From positions 1-21,918 of the IMG/VR virus record IMGVR_UViG_3300025137_000347: a stretch of 21,918 nt of DNA; one strand, given 5' to 3'. The position numbers were made by a program, and so were the translations under genes. Shown in pieces: positions 1 to 6,567 of this stretch. Below the pieces are notes generated by a model. The model made no database searches. It was not told the DNA's origin and saw nothing but the letters and a program-made list of their open reading frames with translations. This stretch comes from a virus. The stretch's first letter is position 1. The number at the start of each line of letters is the position of its first letter.

Positions 1-222
1 AATGTATCAGTAAAAGCAGAAGAGATGATTGCTTGGTTAAAAGACAACAAGGAAACAGCAGATGCTAATAATGGATTTATAACATTTGATATCTTAAAGA
101 GTCAAAAAGATCCAAACAAATACTACGCTAAGACTTTCAAGCCAGATGCTAGTAAGAAAAAAGCAGTAACTGCTAAAGAGCATATGCCAGACAGAGAATC
201 GGTAGATGATCTACCTTTTTAA
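1..222 (+). CDS. C-terminal part of an SSB-like DNA-binding protein (partial)
   Basis: The frame is open from base 1, so the gene starts upstream and only the last 73 residues are seen. An internal ATG at 25 should not be taken as the start. The tail is lysine-rich and then acidic, ending in ESVDDLPF. This resembles the acidic C-terminal tip of bacterial and phage single-stranded DNA-binding proteins (consensus DDDIPF), which docks replication and repair partners. The gene lies upstream of a helicase, which fits a replication role. The OB fold itself is outside the window, so the call rests on the tail and context only; it could be another replication-associated protein. A terminator follows 14 bases after the stop. 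Confidence 0.5.
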   Translation, partial: NVSVKAEEMIAWLKDNKETADANNGFITFDILKSQKDPNKYYAKTFKPDASKKKAVTAKEHMPDRESVDDLPF

Positions 223-236
223 AAATACCTTACAAG

Positions 237-262
237 GGGAGATTAATTTCTCCCTTTTTTTT
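237..262 (+). terminator. Intrinsic terminator after the SSB-like gene
   Basis: GGGAGA (237-242) and TCTCCC (249-254) form a perfect 6-bp stem with a 6-nt loop, followed by a run of eight T (255-262). It sits in the 63-bp gap between the SSB-like gene and the helicase, so the upstream transcript probably ends here and the helicase gene may have its own promoter. Confidence 0.85.
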
Positions 263-285
263 ATTATATTATACCAAAACAAAAG

Positions 286-1212
286 ATGACAATAGACTTC
301 AATGAAACAAAAGAAAAGCTACGGCAAATAAGAAATGGTAGTATAAAAGAGGGTTTAAGATTAAACATACCAGACATAGATGAGCATTTAAGAATGAAAC
401 CTAGTAACTTTAATGTAATACTAGGACAAGCTAATGTAGGTAAGACTTCAACGATACTTTTTTTAATGCTTTGTTATACTATTAAATATGGCAAGAAATG
501 GTTAGTCTTTTCCAGTGAAAATGAGCCTCACTCTATATTGAGAAAGTTGCTTGAATATGTCTGTATGAAGCCAATTAACAAAATAAGTGAAGATGAGTTT
601 GAAAGGGAAACTACTTTTATTGACGATCATTTTAAGATCTTAAACACTGAAAAACTTTATACTTACAGAGACTTAATAGGCTTAGGAGTCTCTTATAAAA
701 ACGCTTGGAATTACGATGGTTTTTTTATTGATCCATACAATTCACTAGCTAAAGATCCAAAGCTAATGTCTAGTTTAGGCGGACACGAATACGATTATCA
801 AGCTACAACAGAATTTAGAATATTTTGTAAAAAACAAAACGTAACCTTATGGTTGAACGTACACGCTAATACTGGTGCTATAAGAATGTTACATAGAATA
901 GATCACGAATACGCAGGTTTTCCTCTGCCTCCACAAGCAGGAGACGTTGAGGGTGGTGCAAAGTTTGTGAATAGAAGTGATGATTTTTGGGTAATACATA
1001 GATACGTTCAGCACCCAACAGATTATATGATCTCACATATCCACGTTAGAAAAGTGAAAGAAGTTGAAACTGGTGGTAGACCTACTCCAATGGACTTTCC
1101 TATAAAATTGAGATCAATGGTAAACAACGTAGGTTTTGAAATTAATAAAGAAAAAATACTGCAAAATATGAGGGAAAATTACAGAGCAGATAAATTTCTT
1201 AAAAAAATCTAA
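286..1212 (+). CDS. DnaB-like RecA-fold replicative helicase/ATPase
   Basis: This 308-aa protein is probably an ATPase of the RecA/DnaB helicase superfamily acting at the phage replication fork. Walker A is GQANVGKTS at residues 47-55. The strand after it, WLVFSSENE (72-80), carries the acidic residues typical of DnaB/KaiC-type ATPases. A Walker B-like strand ending in an aspartate is YDGFFID (143-149), followed by a polar sensor strand WLNVHAN (189-195). A primase or N-terminal DnaB domain is absent, so it is a compact, helicase-core-only protein, shorter than bacterial DnaB (about 450-470 aa). The start ATG follows an A-rich tract without a Shine-Dalgarno sequence. A RecA-like or RepA-like ATPase is an alternative. 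Confidence 0.75.
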   Translation: MTIDFNETKEKLRQIRNGSIKEGLRLNIPDIDEHLRMKPSNFNVILGQANVGKTSTILFLMLCYTIKYGKKWLVFSSENEPHSILRKLLEYVCMKPINKISEDEFERETTFIDDHFKILNTEKLYTYRDLIGLGVSYKNAWNYDGFFIDPYNSLAKDPKLMSSLGGHEYDYQATTEFRIFCKKQNVTLWLNVHANTGAIRMLHRIDHEYAGFPLPPQAGDVEGGAKFVNRSDDFWVIHRYVQHPTDYMISHIHVRKVKEVETGGRPTPMDFPIKLRSMVNNVGFEINKEKILQNMRENYRADKFLKKI

Positions 1213-1227
1213 AAAAAAGTTGTACAT

Positions 1228-1245
1228 TTAGGATAAAATTCCTAA
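1228..1245. repeat. Inverted repeat immediately upstream of the GTG start
   Basis: TTAGGA (1228-1233) and TCCTAA (1240-1245) are exact inverted copies separated by 6 nt. The repeat ends one base before the GTG start of the next gene. It could be a small operator or an mRNA hairpin at the start codon. There is no T-tract, so it is not a typical terminator. Confidence 0.4.
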
Positions 1246-1464
1246 GTGATTCTAAACATTACATTTATTTTTATAATTTTTCTAGTATTTCTAGTTGTAA
1301 TATTAGATAAATATAGTCCTGCAATACAATTCTTTTTTATTACTGGATTAGGTTTTATGTGCTTGTACGATACTAACGAGACAGAAGACGGAACACTACA
1401 CATATATCAATTTCTTTTTGGAATAGTTTTAATAACAATATCATATGTAAAAGAGTATGATTAA
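1246..1464 (+). CDS. Small membrane protein of unknown function
   Basis: A 72-aa protein with a strongly hydrophobic N-terminal segment (residues about 3-20) and further hydrophobic stretches around 27-40 and 54-66, so two or three membrane segments are likely. GTG is the probable start: the frame is closed by TAA at 1234-1236, and the first internal ATG would remove the first membrane segment. Its end overlaps the next start by 8 bp, the same compact style as neighbouring real genes. I do not recognise the family. A holin-like role is possible by size and topology, but the early-region location argues against it. Confidence 0.55.
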   Translation: MILNITFIFIIFLVFLVVILDKYSPAIQFFFITGLGFMCLYDTNETEDGTLHIYQFLFGIVLITISYVKEYD

Positions 1465-2011
1465 AAAACTCTATAAATATGACAGAATGTGGGTGGGGTA
1501 TGTTAAAGATTTAGGAGTAAATATAGATACAGCAAGAGATATAGTGCAAGAGTTTTATTTAAAAATGAATGAATTTGAGGATGAATACTTTTATGTAAAA
1601 GACAAGCCAAACTACTATGGATGTTATGTTATATTGAGAAATATGGTTTTTGATCTCAAAAGAAAGGAAAAGAAAATTAATTTAGTAGAGTTAGATTATT
1701 TAGATGACGAAGCAGAAGAAGAAAAATTTTACGATGAATCAGACGATAAAATAAATGCACTAGTAACTTGGGCAGGTAAAAATCAAGTAACTAATAAGAT
1801 ACTTAACAATAAAAATTATAACGTAGAAGATTTAAAGAAGCTATATTATAAAACTATATACGAAGAGATATTTGATAATGGTAAAAAAATTAGTGTTTTT
1901 AGTAGAGAGACTGGTATAAGTTACTATTCATTATACAATACTGTAAGACTTATAAAAGAAGAAATAAAAAATGAACTTAAAAATAGGAACACTATTAGAA
2001 AAGATCTTTAA
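1457..2011 (+). CDS. Sigma-70-like RNA polymerase sigma factor (ECF-type architecture)
   Basis: A 184-aa protein that probably redirects host RNA polymerase to phage promoters. Residues about 12-70 resemble sigma region 2: a tryptophan-led helix, then DTARDIVQEFYLKM (24-37), close to the A-x-DIVQE-x-FLK pattern of ECF factors, and a helix NYYGCYVILRNMVFDLKRK (52-70). A strongly acidic linker (about 79-100) follows. Residues about 143-172, ISVFSRETGISYYSLYNTVR and onward, look like the helix-turn-helix of region 4. The usual region-4 lead-in is not recognisable, so it is divergent. It overlaps the membrane protein by 8 bp and an internal small gene by 41 bp. A non-sigma helix-turn-helix regulator is the main alternative. 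Confidence 0.6.
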   Translation: MIKKLYKYDRMWVGYVKDLGVNIDTARDIVQEFYLKMNEFEDEYFYVKDKPNYYGCYVILRNMVFDLKRKEKKINLVELDYLDDEAEEEKFYDESDDKINALVTWAGKNQVTNKILNNKNYNVEDLKKLYYKTIYEEIFDNGKKISVFSRETGISYYSLYNTVRLIKEEIKNELKNRNTIRKDL

Positions 2012-2114
2012 ACTAGTAGGCATCCAGTGGGTGGTAAAAAAAATATGGGGAAATAACTGCGGATGTGATGAACGCAGAGATAAGCTAGATAATTTTAAAT
2101 TCAAAAGAAAATGA
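1971..2114 (+). CDS. Small protein with CGC-(D/E)-R-R motif
   Basis: A 47-aa gene nested over the end of the sigma-like gene (41-bp overlap in another frame), ending in an ATGA overlap with the next gene. A hydrophobic/aromatic N-terminal half (GIQWVVKKIWG, 17-27) precedes CGCDERRDKLDNF (30-42). As I recall the family, short phage proteins with a CGCxxRxxxLN-type motif are common in Bacteroidota phages; their function is not known to me. The overlap arrangement and motif support a real gene despite its size. Confidence 0.6.
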   Translation: MNLKIGTLLEKIFKLVGIQWVVKKIWGNNCGCDERRDKLDNFKFKRK

Positions 2115-2323
2115 ACTTAGAGCAATATGAAGAATGGGAAAAATTCAGAGAGTCAAGCTCAAACACACTACAAAAAAACGAAATAAATTTAGTAGCTACA
2201 CTACACGCACAGATTTATAATCATAAAATACACAAGCCTTGCACTTGTAATCCTAAAACTTGGGTGCAATGGATAGACGATATAAATAAACATTATAAGA
2301 CTATTGAAAAGCCGACAGAATGA
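2111..2323 (+). CDS. Conserved small phage protein, function unknown
   Basis: A 70-aa protein with a polar, charged N-terminus and a C-terminal motif KPCTCNPKTWVQWIDDINK (42-60) with two cysteines in a CxC arrangement followed by aromatic residues. The spacing suggests a small structural or metal-binding module, but two cysteines alone are not proof. The start overlaps the previous stop (ATGA), and the end overlaps the next gene by 4 bp, so translation is probably coupled. The pattern looks like a recurring hypothetical family of Bacteroidota phages; I cannot assign a function. Confidence 0.65.
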   Translation: MNLEQYEEWEKFRESSSNTLQKNEINLVATLHAQIYNHKIHKPCTCNPKTWVQWIDDINKHYKTIEKPTE

Positions 2324-2763
2324 GCATCATAGACAAATATGAAAAAGCAGTAGTTGGTTTATTAAACCTAGACTATTGGGATGTAAAATGGTGTGGTAGA
2401 GAAAACACTTTTTATGATGCAAAAGGGTACACTCCAAAAGGATTGCCTTGCGTTATAGAAATGAAGTTTAGAAATAAATACTATGAAACTAAACTAATAG
2501 AAAAAGCCAAGTATGATAGGCTAATGAGCTTAAATCCGTCAATAGTAAAAATATACTTTGTCAATGATCCTAAAGGAAATTATATGTACTGGCTAAACAA
2601 AGTAAAAATGCCAGACATAGAGCAAAAGAATTGCCCAAAGACTACAATGTGGGATAATACAAAAATTCAGAAAGAAACCTATATGTTAAGAGAAGATCAA
2701 GCTAGTATTATAAACTGGTATGATGATGATGACACAGAGGGTTGTTGGCCTCACTTAAAGTAA
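2320..2763 (+). CDS. Putative PD-(D/E)XK-type nuclease
   Basis: A 147-aa protein with a compact core typical of small restriction-endonuclease-fold enzymes: an aspartate in FYDAKGYT (D33), then a strand CVIEMKFR (44-51) with the E-x-K pair (E47, K49), then a charged helix (55-69) and a strand SIVKIYFVND (74-83). This matches the D...ExK signature of PD-(D/E)XK nucleases such as Holliday-junction resolvase-like proteins. Its place among replication and recombination genes supports a DNA-processing role. The C-terminus is rich in acid and tryptophan (NWYDDDDTEGCW). Confidence in the nuclease fold is moderate, and in the specific substrate low. Confidence 0.55.
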   Translation: MSIIDKYEKAVVGLLNLDYWDVKWCGRENTFYDAKGYTPKGLPCVIEMKFRNKYYETKLIEKAKYDRLMSLNPSIVKIYFVNDPKGNYMYWLNKVKMPDIEQKNCPKTTMWDNTKIQKETYMLREDQASIINWYDDDDTEGCWPHLK

Positions 2764-2764
2764 T

Positions 2765-2773
2765 TGTGTATAA
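2765..2773 (-). promoter_or_regulatory. DnaA-box match in the early intergenic gap
   Basis: TGTGTATAA on the + strand is TTATACACA on the - strand, a full match to the bacterial DnaA box consensus TTATNCACA. It lies at the left edge of the 71-bp gap 2764-2834, the roomiest gap in the early region, followed by a very AT-rich tract (about 2800-2825). The phage also encodes a DnaA domain IV-like protein. By my rough estimate one or two such matches are expected by chance in this much AT-rich DNA, and another lies inside a gene at 10880-10888. Confidence 0.35.
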
Positions 2774-2778
2774 GTTTG
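2771..2778 (+). promoter_or_regulatory. Possible Bacteroidota-type -7 promoter element
   Basis: TAAGTTTG fits the Bacteroidota -7 consensus TAnnTTTG and is located 57-64 bases before the ATG at 2835. A TTG (2745-2747) lies upstream at the long end of the known spacing. It overlaps the DnaA-box match by 3 bp, which could couple transcription to DnaA-like protein binding. The element is short and degenerate, so chance occurrence is possible. Confidence 0.35.
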
Positions 2779-2834
2779 TTAATATCGTTCTTTTTGTTTA
2801 TCTTTATAATATAATAATCATAAACCGTAAAACA

Positions 2835-3101
2835 ATGGAACTAATAAACACAAGAGAAGTAATGGGCAGTCAATTTATGAAAGATTGCCTTGCAGGTATG
2901 GCTATTAATGATGGCTATATGACAAGAGGTTGGTATAATCTAATAGTTAGTATTAGAGATCTAGGTTTGTATCAAAATGGTATGAAGCCACATAGATACT
3001 GGAAAATTTCTGATGTTAAAAATTATTTTGGCATTAAGGGTAACAAAACTGCTATTTATGATCAGCTTATACAATTAAGAGAAGAATATAAAAAATCATA
3101 G
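2835..3101 (+). CDS. Small putative DNA-binding protein
   Basis: An 88-aa protein. The frame is open back to 2742, but the upstream part is low-complexity hydrophobic sequence from the AT-rich gap. The ATG at 2835 follows an A-rich AAAACA leader like other starts here, so I chose it. Residues about 52-85 (HRYWKISDVKNYFGIKGNK, then a helix with IYDQLIQLREE) look like a short winged or helix-turn-helix DNA-binding element. It is the first gene after the gap with a promoter-like and DnaA-box-like site, so it may head an early operon. No firm family. Confidence 0.6.
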   Translation: MELINTREVMGSQFMKDCLAGMAINDGYMTRGWYNLIVSIRDLGLYQNGMKPHRYWKISDVKNYFGIKGNKTAIYDQLIQLREEYKKS

Positions 3102-3104
3102 GAT

Positions 3105-3317
3105 ATGGATAAGGTAGACGAAATAGAGTATTGCGGATTAATATTAGATGTAGACTATACATATGAAGACGGAGAGCCACAGACTTATGAATATGCAGGA
3201 TCAGCTCCAGAAGTAAACATACACCAGATAAGTTTAGAGAAACACGATATAACAGACATTGTAAGCGATAGTGCAAGAGAGTATTTTGAGTCTTATATAA
3301 TAAAACATAATATATAA
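3105..3317 (+). CDS. Conserved small acidic phage protein
   Basis: A 70-aa acidic protein containing LILDVDYTYEDGEPQTYEYA (12-31), then GSAPEVNIHQIS. This beta-rich core with a YTYExGEP-type motif followed by PPxV/APEV resembles a short family widespread in tailed phages, as I recall it; no function is known to me. A helical C-terminus follows (48-68). Three bases separate it from the upstream gene, and its stop overlaps the next ATG (TAATG), so it belongs to the same operon. Confidence 0.65.
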   Translation: MDKVDEIEYCGLILDVDYTYEDGEPQTYEYAGSAPEVNIHQISLEKHDITDIVSDSAREYFESYIIKHNI

Positions 3318-3427
3318 TGGAAAAACTAAAACAACGATTAGCCATTGGTTTATTTTCAGTGGTGCTTTTTATAGGAACGATAATATTTTTATCTTTAGAA
3401 ACAATTATTAACAATTTAATATTTTAA
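3317..3427 (+). CDS. Single-pass membrane micro-protein
   Basis: A 36-aa gene starting in a TAATG overlap with the preceding stop and ending 2 bp before the next ATG, so it fills the space exactly. A basic N-terminus (EKLKQR) is followed by one hydrophobic segment of about 20 residues (9-26), consistent with one membrane pass with the N-terminus inside. Function unknown. Confidence 0.5.
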   Translation: MEKLKQRLAIGLFSVVLFIGTIIFLSLETIINNLIF

Positions 3428-3429
3428 CA

Positions 3430-3798
3430 ATGAAACAACAATCAATCAATTCAATACAAAACGAGCTAGTAGAACACATAGACGATAACTTAAAAGAGTT
3501 TTACTATATAGAACACAAAGACGAAGATGAGGGAGAATTACATCATCAGCTATTTAATGAAGACTATTACATTATAGGATATTACAATGCAGAGAAATGG
3601 CTAAAACTACATAACGTAACTGTTTTTGAGGGCATAGAATATGTGCAGGATTACGAACGAGATAATTTCGGAGAATGTCGAAACTACACAGATGCAGAAA
3701 AGCTAGTTAATATGATCGTATATGTAATAGGTTGGTCTGCTCTGGCGGAATATATACTTTTAAAAGATGAAGAGTTAAATGATATAGTATGCCAATAG
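3430..3798 (+). CDS. Conserved phage protein, function unknown
   Basis: A 122-aa acidic protein with an unusual run of histidines, acids and aromatics: HHQLFNEDYYIIGYYNAEKW (38-57), followed by a C-terminal helix-rich part with DNFGECRNYTDAEKLVNMIV (78-97). I recall this HHxLFNxDYYIIG...W pattern from hypothetical proteins of marine tailed phages, without an assigned role. The C-terminus is amphipathic to hydrophobic (VIGWSALAEYIL). It is preceded by an ACAATG start context and overlaps the next gene by 10 bp. Confidence 0.65.
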   Translation: MKQQSINSIQNELVEHIDDNLKEFYYIEHKDEDEGELHHQLFNEDYYIIGYYNAEKWLKLHNVTVFEGIEYVQDYERDNFGECRNYTDAEKLVNMIVYVIGWSALAEYILLKDEELNDIVCQ

Positions 3799-4037
3799 AT
3801 GTATTAGACAAGCAGCTTTATGATGCAAACTTTAATATAATAGCATCTACATTTGTAAAGTGGAAAGAAGCAAAGAATGACAATAAAACTTTAGACAATT
3901 TAGCAAAATGTTTATTCGATATGTATTGCTATACTAATTCTCTGGAGTGTCGCAGGATACATTTAGAATCGGTAAATCAGAAGTTAAGACACGAAAATTT
4001 AGATTTAAGAATTAAAGAAAAAAAAGATGAAAAATAA
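3789..4037 (+). CDS. Small helical protein with C-terminal coiled coil
   Basis: An 82-aa protein that starts inside the end of the preceding gene (10-bp overlap) and overlaps the next by 11 bp. Almost all of it is predicted helical by composition. Residues about 52-80, with regular leucine/asparagine/arginine spacing and a lysine/glutamate-rich end, look like a coiled coil. No family recognised. Confidence 0.55.
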   Translation: MPIDVLDKQLYDANFNIIASTFVKWKEAKNDNKTLDNLAKCLFDMYCYTNSLECRRIHLESVNQKLRHENLDLRIKEKKDEK

Positions 4038-4263
4038 TGAAATTTTTATTAAGGCAACAACGCAATTACATAGCACAACTGGAGTAGTACATTTACAAGC
4101 AATAGGTTGGGATCCAGAAGACGGATATATAGATATTGAATGGGATGCTAGAGAATTATTAAATGATATCCCCTCTCTTTATGCAATGTGTAAACAAGCA
4201 ATAGAGCAAGATGACAAGCATTTAAAAGAAAAATATAAAAATTTTAAAAAAGAATTAAAATGA
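4027..4263 (+). CDS. Small hypothetical phage protein
   Basis: A 78-aa protein. Residues 6-42 form a beta-rich stretch with aromatic and acidic residues (VVHLQAIGWDPEDGYIDIEW, 20-39), and the C-terminal third is a lysine-rich helix. It overlaps the gene before by 11 bp and the one after by 4 bp (ATGA), consistent with translational coupling. No function can be assigned. Confidence 0.55.
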   Translation: MKNNEIFIKATTQLHSTTGVVHLQAIGWDPEDGYIDIEWDARELLNDIPSLYAMCKQAIEQDDKHLKEKYKNFKKELK

Positions 4264-4421
4264 AAATGGAAATAAACATTGAACACTTAGGTAAAGTAGA
4301 CAAGAAAGAAGAAAAAGATATGTACAATATTAGCTTTAAAACATATAATGCTGAGATCAATGGAAAGTTTGAAAGATCAGAAATTAGAAGTATGATTGAA
4401 ACTTTAGATAATGCTATATAG
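4260..4421 (+). CDS. Small hypothetical protein (53 aa)
   Basis: The start lies in an ATGA overlap with the preceding stop. The protein is charged and starts with a short beta-like stretch (MEINIEHLG), continues with YNISFKTYNAEING and ends with a helix SEIRSMIETLDNAI. Real by context and by the fully used space; family unknown. Confidence 0.5.
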   Translation: MKMEINIEHLGKVDKKEEKDMYNISFKTYNAEINGKFERSEIRSMIETLDNAI

Positions 4422-4427
4422 CTTAAT

Positions 4428-4553
4428 ATGAAAAAGAAATTAGAAAACACACAAAGAATAGCTAGGCTTGAAAGAATGGTTACAGAAATGTACTTAAAAA
4501 TAGAAGCGTTTAAAATAAGGCTTTCCGATTGTGAAAAAAAGAAAACAAAATAA
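4428..4553 (+). CDS. Small basic helical protein (41 aa)
   Basis: Located 6 bp after the preceding stop. The entire 41-aa product is a lysine- and arginine-rich amphipathic helix with leucine/isoleucine/methionine at heptad-like spacing (LENTQRIARLERMVTEMYLK), so a coiled coil is likely. No family can be named. Confidence 0.45.
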   Translation: MKKKLENTQRIARLERMVTEMYLKIEAFKIRLSDCEKKKTK

Positions 4554-4564
4554 CAAAAAAAATT

Positions 4565-4699
4565 ATGAAAATAGAATTAACAGAAAGCGATTGTACTTTT
4601 GTACACTATGTACTAAGAATGTACGCCCAACAAACGTCTGGAATGGATGCTGATGAGAAAGCAGAAATAAGAGAAGTTGCAGCAAAATTTAAACAATGA
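4565..4699 (+). CDS. Small hypothetical protein (44 aa)
   Basis: The start follows an A-rich leader (eight A then TT before the ATG), the typical start context here. The product begins MKIELTESDCTFVHYVLRMY and ends in an acidic-to-basic helix. It overlaps the exonuclease gene by 4 bp (ATGA), suggesting coupled translation with it. Function unknown. Confidence 0.5.
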   Translation: MKIELTESDCTFVHYVLRMYAQQTSGMDADEKAEIREVAAKFKQ

Positions 4700-5475
4700 G
4701 TAAAGTAAAATTATTAGACGGAACAGAACACGACTTGCAAGAGTTAATAGATAACGCATACTCTGATGAGTTTTACTATGGGTATTTAGGTAAGGCTGCA
4801 TTTTCCAGTAGTAATTTAAAACTACTCTTAGATAGTCCAAAGACATACCATTACGTTATGAAGTATGGTCAAGAGTCAAGCAGTCAAGCATTGAGAGATG
4901 GTTGGTTATTTCATACTATGATCTTAGAGCCAGAAAAAATGGATGATGTAATCTTTGTTGATGTGCAAAGTAAAAACACTAAAAAATTTAGAGAGGCAAA
5001 AGAAGAATATCCAGACGTATTTACAATGAAAGAAAAAAATGATGCAGAAAGATTAGTAGATGCAATGAGTAAAAACAATACGGCTATGGAGTTAATGCGT
5101 AATAGTGTTACTGAAATACCTGCTGTTGGTTTTATAGAGGGATATCCTTTTAGAGCAAAAGCTGATATATATAAAAAGTCTGGTGCTATTGTAGATCTTA
5201 AAACTACTATTGATGTTAAAAACTTTGATAGAAGTGCTATGAAATACAGATATTTTTTACAAGTATATATATATTGTGAACTTTTTGGTGTAGATTACAA
5301 GGACTTTAAGTTTCTTTGTATAGATAAAAAGAATTTAGACATAGCAGTTTGGGATGTTTCAGAAGATTTTTACAACAAAGGTAAGGAGCAAGTTATAAAA
5401 GCTATACAGATATATAAAGATTATATGAAACCAGACTTTGATATAAACGATTTTGTTATAAAGGGAACTCTTTAA
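4696..5475 (+). CDS. RecE/PDDEXK_1-type 5'-3' exonuclease
   Basis: A 259-aa protein matching the phage exonuclease VIII/RecE and Cas4-like PD-(D/E)XK group. The order of motifs is as expected: FSSSNLKLLLDSPKTYHYV (36-54) at the N-terminus, the G-x-L-x-H motif DGWLFHTMILEPE (68-80, H73), the metal-binding aspartate in FRAKADIY (D157), the D-L-K-T-T strand VDLKTT (166-171, D167 and K169), and the Q-x-x-x-Y motif LQVYIY (188-193). Such enzymes resect duplex ends for single-strand annealing or produce long concatemers during phage replication. No RecT-like annealing protein is seen in the window, though the SSB-like gene upstream could partner it. Confidence 0.8.
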   Translation: MSKVKLLDGTEHDLQELIDNAYSDEFYYGYLGKAAFSSSNLKLLLDSPKTYHYVMKYGQESSSQALRDGWLFHTMILEPEKMDDVIFVDVQSKNTKKFREAKEEYPDVFTMKEKNDAERLVDAMSKNNTAMELMRNSVTEIPAVGFIEGYPFRAKADIYKKSGAIVDLKTTIDVKNFDRSAMKYRYFLQVYIYCELFGVDYKDFKFLCIDKKNLDIAVWDVSEDFYNKGKEQVIKAIQIYKDYMKPDFDINDFVIKGTL

Positions 5476-5483
5476 AAAAAGAT

Positions 5484-5909
5484 ATGAAAAGTAAAACAAT
5501 AAGAAATAAGTTAGAATCTTTTGAGTATGTAAGACAAAGAATAAAGTTTTATACTAAAATAGATGTGTTAGATACTATTAGAAAAAGAGAAAATGTATAT
5601 GCTAGAATAGTTTTTTGTAAAATAATGAGAGACGATTTTTATGAGACTTTAGGAAGTATAGGTAATTTTTTAGATAAAGATCATACGACTGTATTGCACA
5701 GTATAAGGTCTTTTGAAACTTTAGAACTATATGATGATGTTTTTTATAAATGTTACAAGTATTTGCAAATGGAACTAGAAGAGCAGAATTTTCTGTTAAA
5801 CTGCAAAGACTTTGGCTCAGAAGAAGAGCAGCAAAAACAAATATTAAAAATAAGAGAAGTAATAAAATTAGCAACAAAAGAATATAGCGATGAAATTAAA
5901 ATCTATTAG
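5484..5909 (+). CDS. Stand-alone DnaA domain IV-like DNA-binding protein
   Basis: A 141-aa protein whose residues about 30-80 resemble the C-terminal duplex-DNA-binding domain of DnaA: a basic helix RKRENVYARIVFCKIM (33-48), then the signature GSIGNFLDKDHTTVLHSIR (57-75). In bacterial DnaA the equivalent (G/K)RDHSTVLHA motif reads the DnaA box. The AAA+ ATPase domain is absent, and the N-terminus is only a short helix. It follows the exonuclease by 8 bp and overlaps the ParB-like gene by 20 bp. It may bind DnaA boxes in a phage origin or block host DnaA. The domain match is strong; the role is inferred. Confidence 0.75.
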   Translation: MKSKTIRNKLESFEYVRQRIKFYTKIDVLDTIRKRENVYARIVFCKIMRDDFYETLGSIGNFLDKDHTTVLHSIRSFETLELYDDVFYKCYKYLQMELEEQNFLLNCKDFGSEEEQQKQILKIREVIKLATKEYSDEIKIY

Positions 5910-6567
5910 TGAAGTAAAATTAAATGACAACAACCCTCGCTTTATAAAAGACTTAAAATATAAAGCATTAAAGAAAAGTATAGACGAAAGTTTTGAGTTT
6001 ATGAAACTTAACCCTATAACAGTTGATGAGAATAATATAGTAATAGGGGGTAATATGCGTTTACGAGCTTGTATAGAACTAGGTTGGAAAAAAGTGCCAA
6101 CAGACAGACTGACAAGAGAAATGACGGATAAGATGAATGAGAAGTTAGTTGCAAAAGGTAAACTTCCTAGAACATATGAAGAGTGGTGTAAAGAGTTTGT
6201 TATAAAAGACAACCTTAGTTACGGAGAGTGGGATTATGATATGCTATCGCTAGACTACAATCCTATTACTCTAGATTCTTATGGTATGGACTTAGATCCT
6301 GCATTGTTCAAAGACAGAGATGACGTAGACAACGAAACAATAGACGGAGTAACAAATGAAAAATTCAATGACTATACAATATATTTTAGTAATGAGGAAG
6401 AGCTAGAAATTTGGTATGGTTTTTTAAAGAAGTTAAAGAATAATTTTAGTGAACACGAAAACATATCTGAAAGGGTATTGAGATACATAGCTGAGGTTTA
6501 TAACGACAACAACATAAAAGACAGTCAAAGAATATTAAAGTTTATAAGTTATGATGTAAATGGCTAA
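5890..6567 (+). CDS. ParB/Srx-fold domain protein
   Basis: A 225-aa protein with an N-terminal ParB/sulfiredoxin-like domain: SEVKLNDNNPRFIKD (7-21), a helix, the strand NPITVDENN (41-49) and the signature VIGGNMRLRACIELGW (51-66), equivalent to the GxxRxxA phosphate/nucleotide-binding motif of the ParB family. The helical second part (about 95-225) is rich in acidic and aromatic residues and has no family I know. It overlaps the DnaA-like gene by 20 bp and the PP-loop gene by 8 bp. Phage ParB-like proteins range from CTP-binding DNA clamps to nucleases, so the activity cannot be chosen from sequence alone. Confidence 0.75.
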   Translation: MKLKSISEVKLNDNNPRFIKDLKYKALKKSIDESFEFMKLNPITVDENNIVIGGNMRLRACIELGWKKVPTDRLTREMTDKMNEKLVAKGKLPRTYEEWCKEFVIKDNLSYGEWDYDMLSLDYNPITLDSYGMDLDPALFKDRDDVDNETIDGVTNEKFNDYTIYFSNEEELEIWYGFLKKLKNNFSEHENISERVLRYIAEVYNDNNIKDSQRILKFISYDVNG